Assembly: GCF_030845995.1 (NCBI RefSeq)
Contig: NZ_CP132719.1
Span: 2,790,001 to 2,854,000 of the forward strand
Length of the DNA stretch: 64,000 bases
Direction of reading: 5' to 3'
Source of the DNA: Geothrix sp. 21YS21S-4
GTDB taxonomy: Bacteria; Acidobacteriota; Holophagae; Holophagales; Holophagaceae
Both the position numbers and the translations under genes were made by a program. Of the stretch, positions 8,018 to 16,608 are shown in pieces. The notes under the pieces are model-generated. The model had not been told where the DNA came from. It saw only the letters and a program-made list of their open reading frames with translations, and did no database searches. How positions within the stretch are numbered: the stretch's first letter is position 1; each line of letters opens with the position of its first letter.

Positions 8018-9423
8018 GAGGCGAACTCCTTGGGAGGAACGGAAACGGGAGAGGGGACGAGCGCCCGGCAGGCGTCCACCAGCCCCTGGGCGAGGTTCAC
8101 TTGCCAGAACTCGCCCGCGCGGGTGAGGCGGGCCCAGCCGTCGCGGAGCTCCAGCAGGCCGCAGCGGGTCCACTGGTCGAGGAGGGGCTGGACGCGGGCG
8201 GCCACGGGCTCGCCCGCCCAGGCGTCCAGGCGGGCGACCTCCAGGCGGCCCAGGTCGCACCCGTCCGCGATGCGCGCCGCCAGGACGCGGAGGGGCGAGG
8301 GCCGGGTCATCATGGCCACCGGGGAGCGGCCCGCCTCCACCCGCTCCAGGTAGCGGCCGAATTCGCGGGTGTGCATGATCCCGTGGCCGTGGAGGTTGCC
8401 GCCCGCGCCGCAGCCGTAGGGCAGAATCGTCGCGCCGCCCTTCACGAGGCGGTTGTAGAGGCTCCGCTCGCGGGACGTGGCGCGCCAGTGGCAGACGGAG
8501 AGCCGGCTCCAGGCCATGGCCTCCATGGCGTCCACCCCGGCGCTGAACATCTCGGCCTGCTCGGGTAGCGAGGCCGCGGGCTCGCAGCGGCCCTCGGCGA
8601 TCATCCGGGCCAGGGTGGTGTGGGGCAGGACGTTCAGCTGGTAGAGGTCCACGCCGTCCAGGGGCAGGCGCTCCAGGGTCCGCACGTCCTCCACCCAGGA
8701 GGCCACGGTCTGGCCGGGGAACCCGTAGACGAGGTCGATCACCACCGACGCCTGATCCGGCGCCGCCAGCCGGGCGAGGGTCTCCAGAACGGTTTCGCGG
8801 TCGTCCAGGCGGCCCACCAGTCGGCGGCCGCGGGTGTCGAAGCTCTGGACGCCGATGGAGAAACGGTTCGCGCCGCCCTCCAACGCCGCCCCGAGGAGGG
8901 CTTCGTTCATCCCGTGAACGCGGCCCTCCAGGGTGATCTCGCAGTCGTTGGCCAGGGGCAGCTCCGCGCGGATGGCCCGCAGCAGGCGGAGAAGGTCCGG
9001 CGGTTCCAGGTCGGTGGGCGTCCCGCCGCCCAGGTAGACGGCGTGGACGGGACCGGACGCCACGGCGGGCGTTCCGGCCGTGGCCCGCAGCTCCCGGATG
9101 AGGGCGTCCGTGTAGAGGGCGCTGTCCCCGCCCTGGGTGAACCGGGAGAAGAAGCCGCAGTAGGTGCAGCGAGTCGAGCAGAAGGGGATGTGGAAATAGG
9201 CCGCGGTGGGGCCGGTGCGGGGCGTCTGGAGGAGTTCCGCCAGGTGGGCCTCCGCGGCGTCTGGCGCCACGGGTCCGGCCCCCAGTCCGGCGTGGATACC
9301 GGTCTTCCGGTCGAAGGCGAACCGGAGCGGATCGGCGCCCTCCCGGGCGAAGAAGGCGGAGGGCCCGTCCGCGGGAGCGGGCGAAGGCCGCCCAGGAGGC
9401 ATGAGGGCCCCTTGGCTGGTCAT
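8014..9423 (-). CDS. hutW: anaerobic heme-degrading radical SAM enzyme, HutW/ChuW family
   Basis: This HemN-like radical SAM protein of 469 residues carries the cluster motif CSTRCTYC (Cys82, 86, 89) in YFHIPFCSTRCTYCGFF and the SAM-binding YLGGGTPTDL. Features of the HutW/ChuW branch rather than HemN or HemW are the long N-terminus and the C-terminal GCGAGGNLHGHG segment. ChuW opens the heme ring without oxygen, making a linear tetrapyrrole and releasing iron. I chose the ATG at 9423 because GAGGA lies nine bases upstream; an ATG at 9432 would leave almost no spacer. It is the first gene of the transport operon and sits behind a Fur-like box. A true HemW lies at 50790, so this copy is specialised. 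Confidence 0.8.
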   Translation of the reverse strand: MTSQGALMPPGRPSPAPADGPSAFFAREGADPLRFAFDRKTGIHAGLGAGPVAPDAAEAHLAELLQTPRTGPTAAYFHIPFCSTRCTYCGFFSRFTQGGDSALYTDALIRELRATAGTPAVASGPVHAVYLGGGTPTDLEPPDLLRLLRAIRAELPLANDCEITLEGRVHGMNEALLGAALEGGANRFSIGVQSFDTRGRRLVGRLDDRETVLETLARLAAPDQASVVIDLVYGFPGQTVASWVEDVRTLERLPLDGVDLYQLNVLPHTTLARMIAEGRCEPAASLPEQAEMFSAGVDAMEAMAWSRLSVCHWRATSRERSLYNRLVKGGATILPYGCGAGGNLHGHGIMHTREFGRYLERVEAGRSPVAMMTRPSPLRVLAARIADGCDLGRLEVARLDAWAGEPVAARVQPLLDQWTRCGLLELRDGWARLTRAGEFWQVNLAQGLVDACRALVPSPVSVPPKEFAS

Positions 9424-9495
9424 GGTGGACATTCCTCGGTGCGAAGGTCTCCCGGCCGGGGCGGGAAGCCGCGTCCGGAAAAGCGCCTCAAAATT

Positions 9496-9514
9496 AAGAT
9501 CGCGTCTCAGTATC
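9496..9514 (-). promoter_or_regulatory. Fur-box-like operator upstream of hutW
   Basis: On the minus strand the 19-mer GATACTGAGACGCGATCTT matches the classical Fur box at 10 of 19 positions by my hand count. It shares the exact 13-mer GTCTCAGTATCTA (plus strand 9504-9516) with the inverse sequence upstream of the AraC gene. A TTGAAT lies just upstream on the minus strand, so a bound regulator would cover the promoter. Confidence 0.45.
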
Positions 9515-9516
9515 TA

Positions 9517-10398
9517 TTATTCAAACCCGCCCCGCTGCTCCGGGCCGGAGGAATGCTGCTCCAAACGGGAGGGGAGGCAGCCGAAGCGCTCCCGGAAGGC
9601 CCGCGCGAAGTGCCCGCAGTTCTCCCAACCCACGGCCCAGGCGACTTCGCTGACCTGCATCCCGGCGTTCAGCAGGACCTGGGCCCGCCGGAGGCGCTGC
9701 TCCTTCACGAAGCCGTGGACCGTGAAGCCGTAGGTGCGCTTGAACAGGGCCTTCAGCTTGCACTCGTTCAGCCCGCTCTGGCCGGCGAGCTGGGGAATGG
9801 TGGGCGGATCCGTCATCCGCTCCAGAAGGATGCGCCGCGCCTGGGCGACTCGGGCCGCATCGTCCCCGCCCGGTGCGGGATCCTGCTGGTACTGGAAGAC
9901 GTGGGCCAGCAGGTCGAGGCTCCGCCCGAACAGCGCCACCCGCCGGAGTTCCGGATCCAGCCGGCAGGCCTGGAGCAGGTCCAGCACCGGAAAGATGGGC
10001 GCGGCGCAGGCCACGGTCCGGCTGCGGTGGGAGAACAGCGGGCAGAAGCCGGGAAGTCCCGCCGGCACCTGGAACCACACCAGCTCGCCCTCCGCCGGCA
10101 GCCCCAGGGTGAAGGCCTGGTCCTGGCCGCACCAGAACCAGAGCTGCGAGTGGATGGGCCGGGGCGGCTCGCCCGGCAGCGCCACGGAGAAGCGGCCCTC
10201 CCAGGGCACCAGGAGCAGGCCGGGATTGGGATTGGCGAGGGCCAGCCCGGAAGGGCCGACTTCCTTCAGCCGCGCCCGGCCCAGCCGCAGGTCCAGGAGG
10301 AGCGTCTCCACGGACGCCTCCCGTCCCCGCAGCAGGGGAGCCAGGGCTCCCGCGGAGGACGACCGCTCCGGGGAACGGGCCTCAAGGAGCGCCGGCAC
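9517..10398 (-). CDS. AraC-family regulator, PchR-like
   Basis: This 293-residue protein has a C-terminal double helix-turn-helix of the AraC type. The segment LNECKLKALFKRTYGFTVHG, followed by VKEQRLRRAQVLL, is characteristic of the PchR/YbtA group, regulators that sense siderophores or heme-related ligands. The N-terminal about 190 residues form the ligand-binding half. It is upstream of and co-oriented with the hutW-receptor-ECF genes, and copies of one 13-mer flank it on both sides. It likely activates the locus when ligand is present and is itself iron-controlled. The ligand is unknown. Confidence 0.85.
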   Translation of the reverse strand: MPALLEARSPERSSSAGALAPLLRGREASVETLLLDLRLGRARLKEVGPSGLALANPNPGLLLVPWEGRFSVALPGEPPRPIHSQLWFWCGQDQAFTLGLPAEGELVWFQVPAGLPGFCPLFSHRSRTVACAAPIFPVLDLLQACRLDPELRRVALFGRSLDLLAHVFQYQQDPAPGGDDAARVAQARRILLERMTDPPTIPQLAGQSGLNECKLKALFKRTYGFTVHGFVKEQRLRRAQVLLNAGMQVSEVAWAVGWENCGHFARAFRERFGCLPSRLEQHSSGPEQRGGFE

Positions 10399-10457
10399 CG
10401 GTCACCGGCCCGCGAACGAACGGCCGGCGGCCAGAGGGTGAGGGCGGAGGATTTCTA

Positions 10458-10476
10458 GATACTGAGACACAGTCTC
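10458..10476 (-). promoter_or_regulatory. Fur-box-like operator upstream of the AraC gene
   Basis: The plus-strand 19-mer GATACTGAGACACAGTCTC matches the Fur consensus at 13 of 19 positions by my count and contains the perfect inverted repeat GAGAC-ACA-GTCTC (10464-10476). It lies about 60 bases before the AraC start, in promoter range. The same half site recurs before hutW and bfd. Confidence 0.5.
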
Positions 10477-10540
10477 GATAGTACGCATCCCTAAAACGGA
10501 TGCAAGACTCCAAAACCTCCGCCGCCGGGCGGGGCCCTTC

Positions 10541-10969
10541 TCAGTTCCGGATGTAGTAGACCAGCTGCTCGATGGTGAAGGTCTGCTCGGAGATGGTCTC
10601 CTTCACCAGGTCCCCGATGGACAGGATGCCCAGCACCTCCTGGTTCGGCCCCAGGACGGGGAGGTGCCGGATGTGCTTGTCCGTCATCAGGGCCATGCAC
10701 TCCTCCACCGTCTGGGCGGGGGTGACGCAGCTCACCTGGTCGCTCATGATCTCCCGCACGGGCGTGTCCTTGGAGGTCTTGCCCTTGAGGATCACCTTCC
10801 GGGCGTAGTCCCGCTCGGAGAAGATACCCACCAGCTTGTTCCCGTCCAGGACCACCAGGGCCCCGATGTCGTGATCCGCCAGCTGGGAGAGGGCGGTGAA
10901 GACCGAATCGTCGGGCCCCACGGACACCAGGGGGCGCTTGCCATCCAGGATCTGTTTCAGGGGCCTCAT
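10541..10969 (-). CDS. CBS-domain protein
   Basis: This 142-residue protein consists of two CBS motifs (about residues 10-65 and 75-132) with the typical VGIFSERDYARKV and LGILSIGDLVK endings. CBS pairs bind adenosyl ligands such as AMP, ATP or SAM and act as energy sensors. There is no attached catalytic domain, so its target is unknown. ATG at 10969 follows AGGAGACGCC. The 216 bases upstream, shared with the carboxylase gene, hold a plausible -10 (TATGGT on the minus strand) and no other gene. Confidence 0.85.
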   Translation of the reverse strand: MRPLKQILDGKRPLVSVGPDDSVFTALSQLADHDIGALVVLDGNKLVGIFSERDYARKVILKGKTSKDTPVREIMSDQVSCVTPAQTVEECMALMTDKHIRHLPVLGPNQEVLGILSIGDLVKETISEQTFTIEQLVYYIRN

Positions 10970-11185
10970 GGGCGTCTCCTCGCGAACGGTATCGATGGGG
11001 GGTCTGGCCCTGACCATACGGCCAGGGCGGCGGGGGCGGAAGGGGGAATGCGCGAAGGGAGTGTGGGGAACCGTGACGGATGCCGCAAGCTCTTCTCCCG
11101 GATCGGATTTTCTTGATGTAATGGTCGTCTTTCCGGGGGCCCGCCCAGGCCTCGACCGCTCCCGGGCTCTGCCGAGGATGTGCCG

Positions 11186-12727
11186 ATGTCCCTGCCCCGC
11201 AAGATGAAAGCCCACGCCCGGAAGCACGCGGAAGCCACGGAGCCCCACCCCGAGGCTGCCCGGAAGCAGGCCGCCCAGGGCAAGCTGCTGGCCCGGGAGC
11301 GGATCACGGCCATCCTCGATGCCGGTTCCTTCCACGAATACGATCTGTTCGTGGAGCACAAGTGCTCCGACTTCGGGATGGAGAAGAAGCAGCTCCCCGG
11401 CGACGGCGTCATCACCGGAACGGGCACGATCCTGGGCCACCCGGTGGCCATCTACGCCCAGGATTTCACCGTGGCGGGCGGCTCCCTGGGCCTAGCCCAC
11501 GCCCGGAAGATCACCAAGATCATGGATCACGCGGTGAAGCTGGGCATCCCGCTCATCGGGATCAACGATTCCGGCGGGGCGCGGATCCAGGAGGGGGTCA
11601 ACTCCCTGGCCGGCTACGGCGAGATCTTCTACCGCAACACCCTGGCCTCGGGCGTCATCCCCCAGATCTCCATCATCCTGGGCCCCTGCGCGGGCGGCGC
11701 CGTGTATTCCCCCGCCCTGACGGACTTCGTGTTCGTGGTGGACCGGATCTCCAAGATGTTCATCACCGGCCCCGAGGTCATCAAGACCGTGCTCGGCGAG
11801 GAGATCTCCATGGAGGACCTGGGCGGCGCCCGGGTGCAGTCCGAGATCTCGGGCAACGCCCACTTCTTCGCCGAGAGCGAGGCCGAGTGCTTCGAGCAGG
11901 TGAAGCGGCTGGTGACCTACATCCCCTGGAACAACCGCAAGAAGGCCGACGCCTTCGGCCCGGTGCCCCCCGCGGACGGGTCGGAGCTGGAGCGGATCAT
12001 CCCCGCGGAATCCAACCGCCCCTACGACGTGCGCGACGTGCTGCGGGCCGTGTGCGACGGGTCGGACTTCATGGAGGTCCAGGCCCTGTGGGCGGCCAAC
12101 ATCGTGGTGGGCTTCGCCCGCATGGGCGGGCGCACGGTGGGCATGGTGGCGAACCAGCCCATGGTCCTGGCCGGGGTCCTGGACGTGGACAGCTCGGACA
12201 AGGCCGCCCGGTTCATCCGCTTCTGCGACGCCTTCAACATCCCCCTCGTGACCTTCGTGGACCTGCCGGGCTACCTTCCGGGCATCGACCAGGAGCATGC
12301 CGGCGTCATCCGCCACGGCGCGAAGCTGCTCTACGCCTATAGCGAGGCCACCGTCCCCAAGCTCACGGTGATCCTCCGCAAGGCCTACGGCGGCGGCTAC
12401 ATCGCCATGTGCTCGCGCCACCTGGGCGCCGACTTCGTGTTCGCCTGGCCCTGCGCGGAGATCGCCGTGATGGGCCCCGAGGGCGCCGCCAACATCATCT
12501 TCAAGGGCGAGATCGCCGCCGCGGCGGATCCGGAGGCGTTCCGCAAAGAGAAGGTCCACGAGTACACCGAGAAGTTCGCCAGCCCCTACGTGGCCGCCGC
12601 CAACGGGCACGTGGACGCCGTCATCGCCCCGCACCAGACCCGCGACTTCCTTCTCCACGCCCTGGAGATCTCCGAGCAGAAGGCCGAGCAGCGGCCCGCC
12701 CGGAAGCACGGCGTCCCGCCCTTCTGA
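11186..12727 (+). CDS. acyl-CoA carboxylase carboxyltransferase subunit (propionyl/methylmalonyl-CoA type)
   Basis: This 513-residue protein belongs to the carboxyltransferase family of propionyl-CoA carboxylase beta, MmdA and transcarboxylase 12S. The paired crotonase folds show GINDSGGARIQEGVNSL (oxyanion hole region) and later FVDLPGYLPGIDQEHAGVIR and KAYGGGYIAMCSR. It moves carboxyl from carboxybiotin to an acyl-CoA. The ATG at 11186 has GAGG eight bases upstream. The biotin carrier follows 11 bases later. No biotin carboxylase gene is adjacent, so the pair may serve a transcarboxylase, a decarboxylase or a carboxylase completed elsewhere. Family assignment is secure, exact substrate not. 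Confidence 0.9.
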   Translation: MSLPRKMKAHARKHAEATEPHPEAARKQAAQGKLLARERITAILDAGSFHEYDLFVEHKCSDFGMEKKQLPGDGVITGTGTILGHPVAIYAQDFTVAGGSLGLAHARKITKIMDHAVKLGIPLIGINDSGGARIQEGVNSLAGYGEIFYRNTLASGVIPQISIILGPCAGGAVYSPALTDFVFVVDRISKMFITGPEVIKTVLGEEISMEDLGGARVQSEISGNAHFFAESEAECFEQVKRLVTYIPWNNRKKADAFGPVPPADGSELERIIPAESNRPYDVRDVLRAVCDGSDFMEVQALWAANIVVGFARMGGRTVGMVANQPMVLAGVLDVDSSDKAARFIRFCDAFNIPLVTFVDLPGYLPGIDQEHAGVIRHGAKLLYAYSEATVPKLTVILRKAYGGGYIAMCSRHLGADFVFAWPCAEIAVMGPEGAANIIFKGEIAAAADPEAFRKEKVHEYTEKFASPYVAAANGHVDAVIAPHQTRDFLLHALEISEQKAEQRPARKHGVPPF

Positions 12728-12738
12728 GCCGAGGCCCC

Positions 12739-13047
12739 ATGACCGCACGCCACACCCTGGAACTCGACGGCACCCTGTACGAGACCACCCTCACCCGGAA
12801 GTTCGCCCTCCGGAAGCCCTACGTGCCCAAGGATCCGAAATACCTGGGCGCGGTGATCCCGGGCCTCGTCCTGGATCTGCTCGTCGCCCCGGGGGATCCG
12901 GTCCGGCGCGGGCAGAGCCTTCTCGTCCTCGAAGCCATGAAGATGCGGAACTCCATCACCGCGTCCCATGACGGCACCATCGCCGCCGTCCACGTGGCCG
13001 CGGGCGACACCGTGGCGAAGGGCCAGGCGCTGCTCACCTTCGAATAG
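12739..13047 (+). CDS. biotin carboxyl carrier protein (biotin/lipoyl-attachment domain)
   Basis: This 102-residue protein ends in a biotinyl domain with EAMKM, Lys68 being the attachment site, and the paired GTIAAVHVAAGDTVAKGQALL strand pattern. The N-terminal 30 residues (through KPYVPKDPKYLG) are family-specific and not the Ala/Pro-rich linker of AccB. It lies directly downstream of the carboxyltransferase and surely serves it. GAGG precedes the ATG closely. Confidence 0.88.
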   Translation: MTARHTLELDGTLYETTLTRKFALRKPYVPKDPKYLGAVIPGLVLDLLVAPGDPVRRGQSLLVLEAMKMRNSITASHDGTIAAVHVAAGDTVAKGQALLTFE

Positions 13048-13149
13048 GGGCCTGACACTCTGTCAATTCCCGGGGCGGCCGCGCCGTTTGGAGGCCGCGG
13101 GACGCGGACCCGGCGCTACGCTGGCCCTGCATTCGCATCGGAGGGCACC

Positions 13150-14142
13150 ATGGCCGTCAATTTGAAGGGGCGCAGCTTTCTCACCCTGATGGACTTCACG
13201 CCGGAGGAGGTGCGCTACCTCCTGGACCTGTCGCGCGACCTGAAGGCCAAGAAGCGGATGGGCATCTCCGGCGGGCTGCTCAAGGGCAAGAGCATCGTGC
13301 TGCTGTTCGAGAAGACCAGCACCCGCACCCGCTGCGCCTTCGAGGTCGGGGCCATGGAAGAGGGCGCCAACGTCACCTTCCTGGATTCCGCCAGCTCCCA
13401 GGTGGGGAAGAAGGAATCCATTGAGGACAGCGCCAAGGTCCTGGGCCGCTTCTACGACGGCATCGAGTACCGGGGATTCAAGCAGGAGGTGGTGGAGGCC
13501 CTGGCCCAGCACAGCGGCGTGCCCGTGTGGAACGGGCTCACGGACGTGGACCACCCCACGCAAATCCTGGCGGACTTCCTCACGATCGAAGAGCACGTCG
13601 CCAAGCCCCTGAACAAGGTGAAGCTGGTCTTCTGCGGCGACATCCGCAACAACATGAGCTACGCCCTGATGTACGGCGCCGCCAAGACGGGCATGCACGT
13701 GGTGGCCCTCGGGCCCAAGGCCCTGGCGCCGGATCCCAAAGTGCTGGAAGCCGCCCGGGAGGCCGCAAAGCTCACCGGCGCCGTCATTGAAGTCACGGAC
13801 GACGTGGACGCCGCGGTGAAGGACGCCGACGTGCTCTACACGGACGTGTGGGCCAGCATGGGCGAGGAGGACCAGATCCCCGAGCGCGTGAGGCTGCTCA
13901 CGCCCTTCAAGGTCACGATGGAGATGATCCGGAGGACCGGCAATCCCGACGTGAAGTTCCTCCACTGCCTGCCCGCCTTCCACGACTTCGAGACCAAGCT
14001 CGCCAAGGAGCAGAAGGCCCTGGGCCACGACATCCGCGAAGTCACCGACGAGGTCTTCCGCAGCCGCCACAGCGTCGTCTTCGACGAGGCCGAGAACCGC
14101 ATGCACACCATCAAGGCCGTCATGGTGGCCACCATCGGATAG
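13150..14142 (+). CDS. argF: ornithine carbamoyltransferase
   Basis: This 330-residue enzyme condenses carbamoyl phosphate with ornithine to citrulline in arginine synthesis. The carbamoyl phosphate motif STRTR is at residues 57-61, with [10 protein letters not shown] and the ornithine-site HCLPAFHD. Length equals that of proteobacterial ArgF/ArcB. No arginine deiminase genes are adjacent, so the anabolic role is more likely, though the N-terminus ([16 protein letters not shown]) also resembles catabolic ArcB. A GCTACGCTGG -10-like box (13116-13125) and GGAGG before the ATG support its own promoter, and a terminator follows. Confidence 0.93.
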   Translation: MAVNLKGRSFLTLMDFTPEEVRYLLDLSRDLKAKKRMGISGGLLKGKSIVLLFEKTSTRTRCAFEVGAMEEGANVTFLDSASSQVGKKESIEDSAKVLGRFYDGIEYRGFKQEVVEALAQHSGVPVWNGLTDVDHPTQILADFLTIEEHVAKPLNKVKLVFCGDIRNNMSYALMYGAAKTGMHVVALGPKALAPDPKVLEAAREAAKLTGAVIEVTDDVDAAVKDADVLYTDVWASMGEEDQIPERVRLLTPFKVTMEMIRRTGNPDVKFLHCLPAFHDFETKLAKEQKALGHDIREVTDEVFRSRHSVVFDEAENRMHTIKAVMVATIG

Positions 14143-14166
14143 GGAGGCCGTCTTTCCCTGCGGACG

Positions 14167-14187
14167 CGGCCCTTCGGGGCCGTTTTC
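14167..14187 (+). terminator. Rho-independent terminator of argF
   Basis: CGGCCC and GGGCCG form a six-base stem around a TTCG tetraloop (14167-14182), followed by TTTT. It lies 25 bases after the argF stop. Confidence 0.75.
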
Positions 14188-14232
14188 GTCGGGGGGTGCT
14201 ATGGTGGGGGCCACCCCATCCCAGGAGCCCCC

Positions 14233-14730
14233 ATGCGCGCAGCCAGGCTGTTCCTCATCCCGATGCTCCCGGTCCTGTCCCTGGCCGCCCAGGACTCCGC
14301 GCTCAACGGCGCGTGGACCCAGACGAAGGCCGACGACATCCCCGCCGCCATCAACACCACCGTGGCGGACATGAGCTTCATCACGCGGCCCATCGCCCGC
14401 GCGCGCCTGACCAAGCTGAACCCCGCCTACAGGAAGCTGGCCCTCGCCGTGTCCGCCGGCGGCGTGGACGTGAAGTTCGACGACCGGGCGCCCATCCACA
14501 TGCTCCCCGGCGGGGCGGCTTCGCCCTGGACCCGCGAGGACGGCGACACGTTCATGGTGTCCGCCCAGGTCTCCGGGGACCAGCTCATCCAGACCTTCAA
14601 GAACAACGAAGGCGAGCGCACCAACGTCTTCAAGCTGGGCCCCGACGGCAAGTCCCTCACCCTCACCGCCACCATCAAGAGCGCCAAGCTGCCCAAGCCG
14701 CTGACCTACGCCATCCAGTTCGGCCGCTGA
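14233..14730 (+). CDS. exported hypothetical protein
   Basis: This 165-residue protein starts with a signal peptide (MRAARLFLIPMLPVLSLAAQ). The mature part has alternating beta-type segments, with GAWTQTKADDIPAAINTT near its start and a regular pattern towards VFKLGPDGKSLTLTATI, suggesting a small beta-barrel or lipocalin-like fold; I recognise no named family. A GCTATGGTGG -10-like box lies about 30 bases upstream. The next gene begins 13 bases later, so the two may be co-expressed in the envelope. Confidence 0.7.
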   Translation: MRAARLFLIPMLPVLSLAAQDSALNGAWTQTKADDIPAAINTTVADMSFITRPIARARLTKLNPAYRKLALAVSAGGVDVKFDDRAPIHMLPGGAASPWTREDGDTFMVSAQVSGDQLIQTFKNNEGERTNVFKLGPDGKSLTLTATIKSAKLPKPLTYAIQFGR

Positions 14731-14743
14731 GCCTTCAGCGCCC

Positions 14744-15169
14744 ATGAAGCGCGTCGCGCGGCTCGCCGTTTTCCCTGCGCTGGCGGCCCTCTTCGCCTGC
14801 CGGCCGGCGCCCTCCCCTTCGCCCGTTCCCCAACCCGCGCCCGCCTCGCCCGACGCGCGCACCGTCCTGGCCTTCCTCGACGCCTACGGCCGCCGGGATC
14901 TGGACGGGATGATGGCCCAATTGGATGAGGACGCCGTCTTCCGCGGATCCGGCGCCCCCTTGGCCAAGCCGCAGATCCGGGCGTTCTTCCAGGACACCTT
15001 CCGGAAGCACCCCGACCTCCGCGTGGAAGTGGGCTCCGTGACGGTGGTGCGGGGCGCCGTCCACGCCCGCGTGACCGTCCAGACCGATACCCTATGGGCC
15101 CGCACCTGGATCTTCGAGATGAAGGACCACCGCATCCGCGCCTACTCCCTGGCTGCGGGCAAGCGCTGA
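14744..15169 (+). CDS. SnoaL/NTF2-like lipoprotein
   Basis: This 141-residue protein has a lipoprotein signal (LAALFAC, Cys19) and a short Pro/Ser linker. Its NTF2-like fold begins at VLAFLDAYGRRDLDGMMAQLDEDAVF and ends with WIFEMKDHRIRAYS. Such cone-shaped domains bind small ligands or act in stress roles; no catalytic set is evident. No good ribosome site precedes the ATG, which fits translational coupling to the gene before it. Confidence 0.75.
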   Translation: MKRVARLAVFPALAALFACRPAPSPSPVPQPAPASPDARTVLAFLDAYGRRDLDGMMAQLDEDAVFRGSGAPLAKPQIRAFFQDTFRKHPDLRVEVGSVTVVRGAVHARVTVQTDTLWARTWIFEMKDHRIRAYSLAAGKR

Positions 15170-15187
15170 AGCCGCCGGTACGCGAAA

Positions 15188-15212
15188 GGCGGGGAGGGCG
15201 ATCCTCCCCGCC
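15188..15212. terminator. hairpin between convergent genes
   Basis: GGCGGGGAGG and CCTCCCCGCC form a perfect ten-base stem around GCGAT, between the lipoprotein and nuoF stops. No T run follows on either side, so termination is only probable. Confidence 0.5.
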
Positions 15213-15228
15213 AGTGAACCCGTAGGCG

Positions 15229-16599
15229 CTAGTGCGCCCCTGCCTTGGACAGCAGCTGCGCGCCGTGGGCGTAGCAGGTCTTGTGGGTGATGTGGTGTTC
15301 GAACTCGTGGCGGAACTTCTGGAGCGCGGAATCCATGGGGCCGCAGGCGGCGTCGCCCAGGGGGCACAGCGTCCGCAGTCCGATCCGCGGGGTCAGAGTG
15401 GCGAGGAGGTCCAGGTCCTCCATGCGGCCCTCGCCGTGCTCGATGCGGTGCAGGATCATGCTCATCCAGTTGCAGCCCTCGCGGCAGGGCGTGCACTGGC
15501 CGCAGCTCTCGTGGGCGTAGAAGCGGATGAGGCGTAGCGTGGCCTGCACCATGCAGATGTCCTCGTCCATCACGATGAGCCCACCGGAGCCGGCCATGGA
15601 GCCCCGCGCCTTGACCGTGTCGAAGTCGAGGGGGCAGTCGAAGTCCTTCTCGTCGAACATGGGCGCGCTGGCGCCGCCGGGGATGATCGCCTTGATCTTC
15701 TTGCCGGTGCTGGAACCGCCCGCCAGCTCGTTCACGACGAAGTCCATGGGCGTGCCCAGGGGCAGCTCGAACAGGCCGGGGCGCTTGACGTGCCCGCTGA
15801 CGCCGTAGATCCGCGTGCCCGTGTTCTTGGGCGTGCCCAGCTTGGCGTACTCCGCGCCGCCCATCCGGAGGATCGGCGGGACGGCCGCGAGGGTCTCCAC
15901 GTTGTTCACGGTGGTGGGCTGGCCGAAGGCGCCCTTGGCGGCCGGGAACGGCGGCTTGACGCGGGGCTCGCCGCGGCGGCCCTCCAGGGAGTTCAGCAGC
16001 GCCGTCTCCTCCCCGCAGATGTAGGCGCCCGCGCCGCGGTAGACGAGGATGTCGTAGTCCCAGCCCGTGCCGAGGATGTTCTTGCCGAGGTAGCCGGCAT
16101 CGCGGGCCTGCTGGAGGGCGGCCTCCAGCTTCTCGATCAGCCACAGGAACTCGCCGCGGATGTAGACGAAGCCCATGGCGCACTGCATGGCCCAGCCGCC
16201 GATGATCATCCCCTCGATCAGCTGGTGGGGGTTGTACTCGAGGATGGCGCGGTCCTTGAAGGTGCCGGGCTCGCCTTCGTCCCCGTTGCAGACCAGGTAG
16301 CGGGTGAATTTCCGGTCGGCCGTGTCCTTGGGCATGAAGGACCACTTCAACCCGCAGGGGAAGCCCGCGCCGCCGCGGCCCCGGATGCCGGAGGCCTTGA
16401 CCTCCTCGACCACCGCAGTGGGCTCCAGCTTCAGGGCGGCCTTCATCGCGGCGTAGCCCTCGTGCTTCTGCTCGTAGACCTTGAGGTGCCAGTTGTCCAG
16501 GTCGCCGGCGCCGCGGAGCATCAGATTCGGGTACTTGTCCGATCCGAAGCCGGGGAAGGTGTAGATCTGGGGATCGGGCTTGGTGCGGATGGCGGCCAT
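15229..16599 (-). CDS. nuoF: NADH-quinone oxidoreductase subunit F
   Basis: This 456-residue NADH-binding subunit of complex I binds FMN and cluster N3. The FMN/NADH glycine motif GRGGAGFPCGLKWSF lies near residue 72, NADH-site GEETALLNSLEGRRGEPR near 195, and the N3 cysteines are in ESCGQCTPCREGC with a later TLCPLGDAA. It follows nuoE by nine bases and forms the electron-input end. No nuoG or membrane-arm genes follow in the window, so the rest of the complex must be elsewhere. Confidence 0.95.
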   Translation of the reverse strand: MAAIRTKPDPQIYTFPGFGSDKYPNLMLRGAGDLDNWHLKVYEQKHEGYAAMKAALKLEPTAVVEEVKASGIRGRGGAGFPCGLKWSFMPKDTADRKFTRYLVCNGDEGEPGTFKDRAILEYNPHQLIEGMIIGGWAMQCAMGFVYIRGEFLWLIEKLEAALQQARDAGYLGKNILGTGWDYDILVYRGAGAYICGEETALLNSLEGRRGEPRVKPPFPAAKGAFGQPTTVNNVETLAAVPPILRMGGAEYAKLGTPKNTGTRIYGVSGHVKRPGLFELPLGTPMDFVVNELAGGSSTGKKIKAIIPGGASAPMFDEKDFDCPLDFDTVKARGSMAGSGGLIVMDEDICMVQATLRLIRFYAHESCGQCTPCREGCNWMSMILHRIEHGEGRMEDLDLLATLTPRIGLRTLCPLGDAACGPMDSALQKFRHEFEHHITHKTCYAHGAQLLSKAGAH

Positions 16600-16608
16600 C
16601 GATTCCCC

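Noticed and set aside
8014-9423. HemN or HemW assignment for the radical SAM gene at 8 kb
   Set aside because: Its long N-terminus, C-terminal region and heme-uptake neighbours fit HutW/ChuW, and a better HemW is at 50790.
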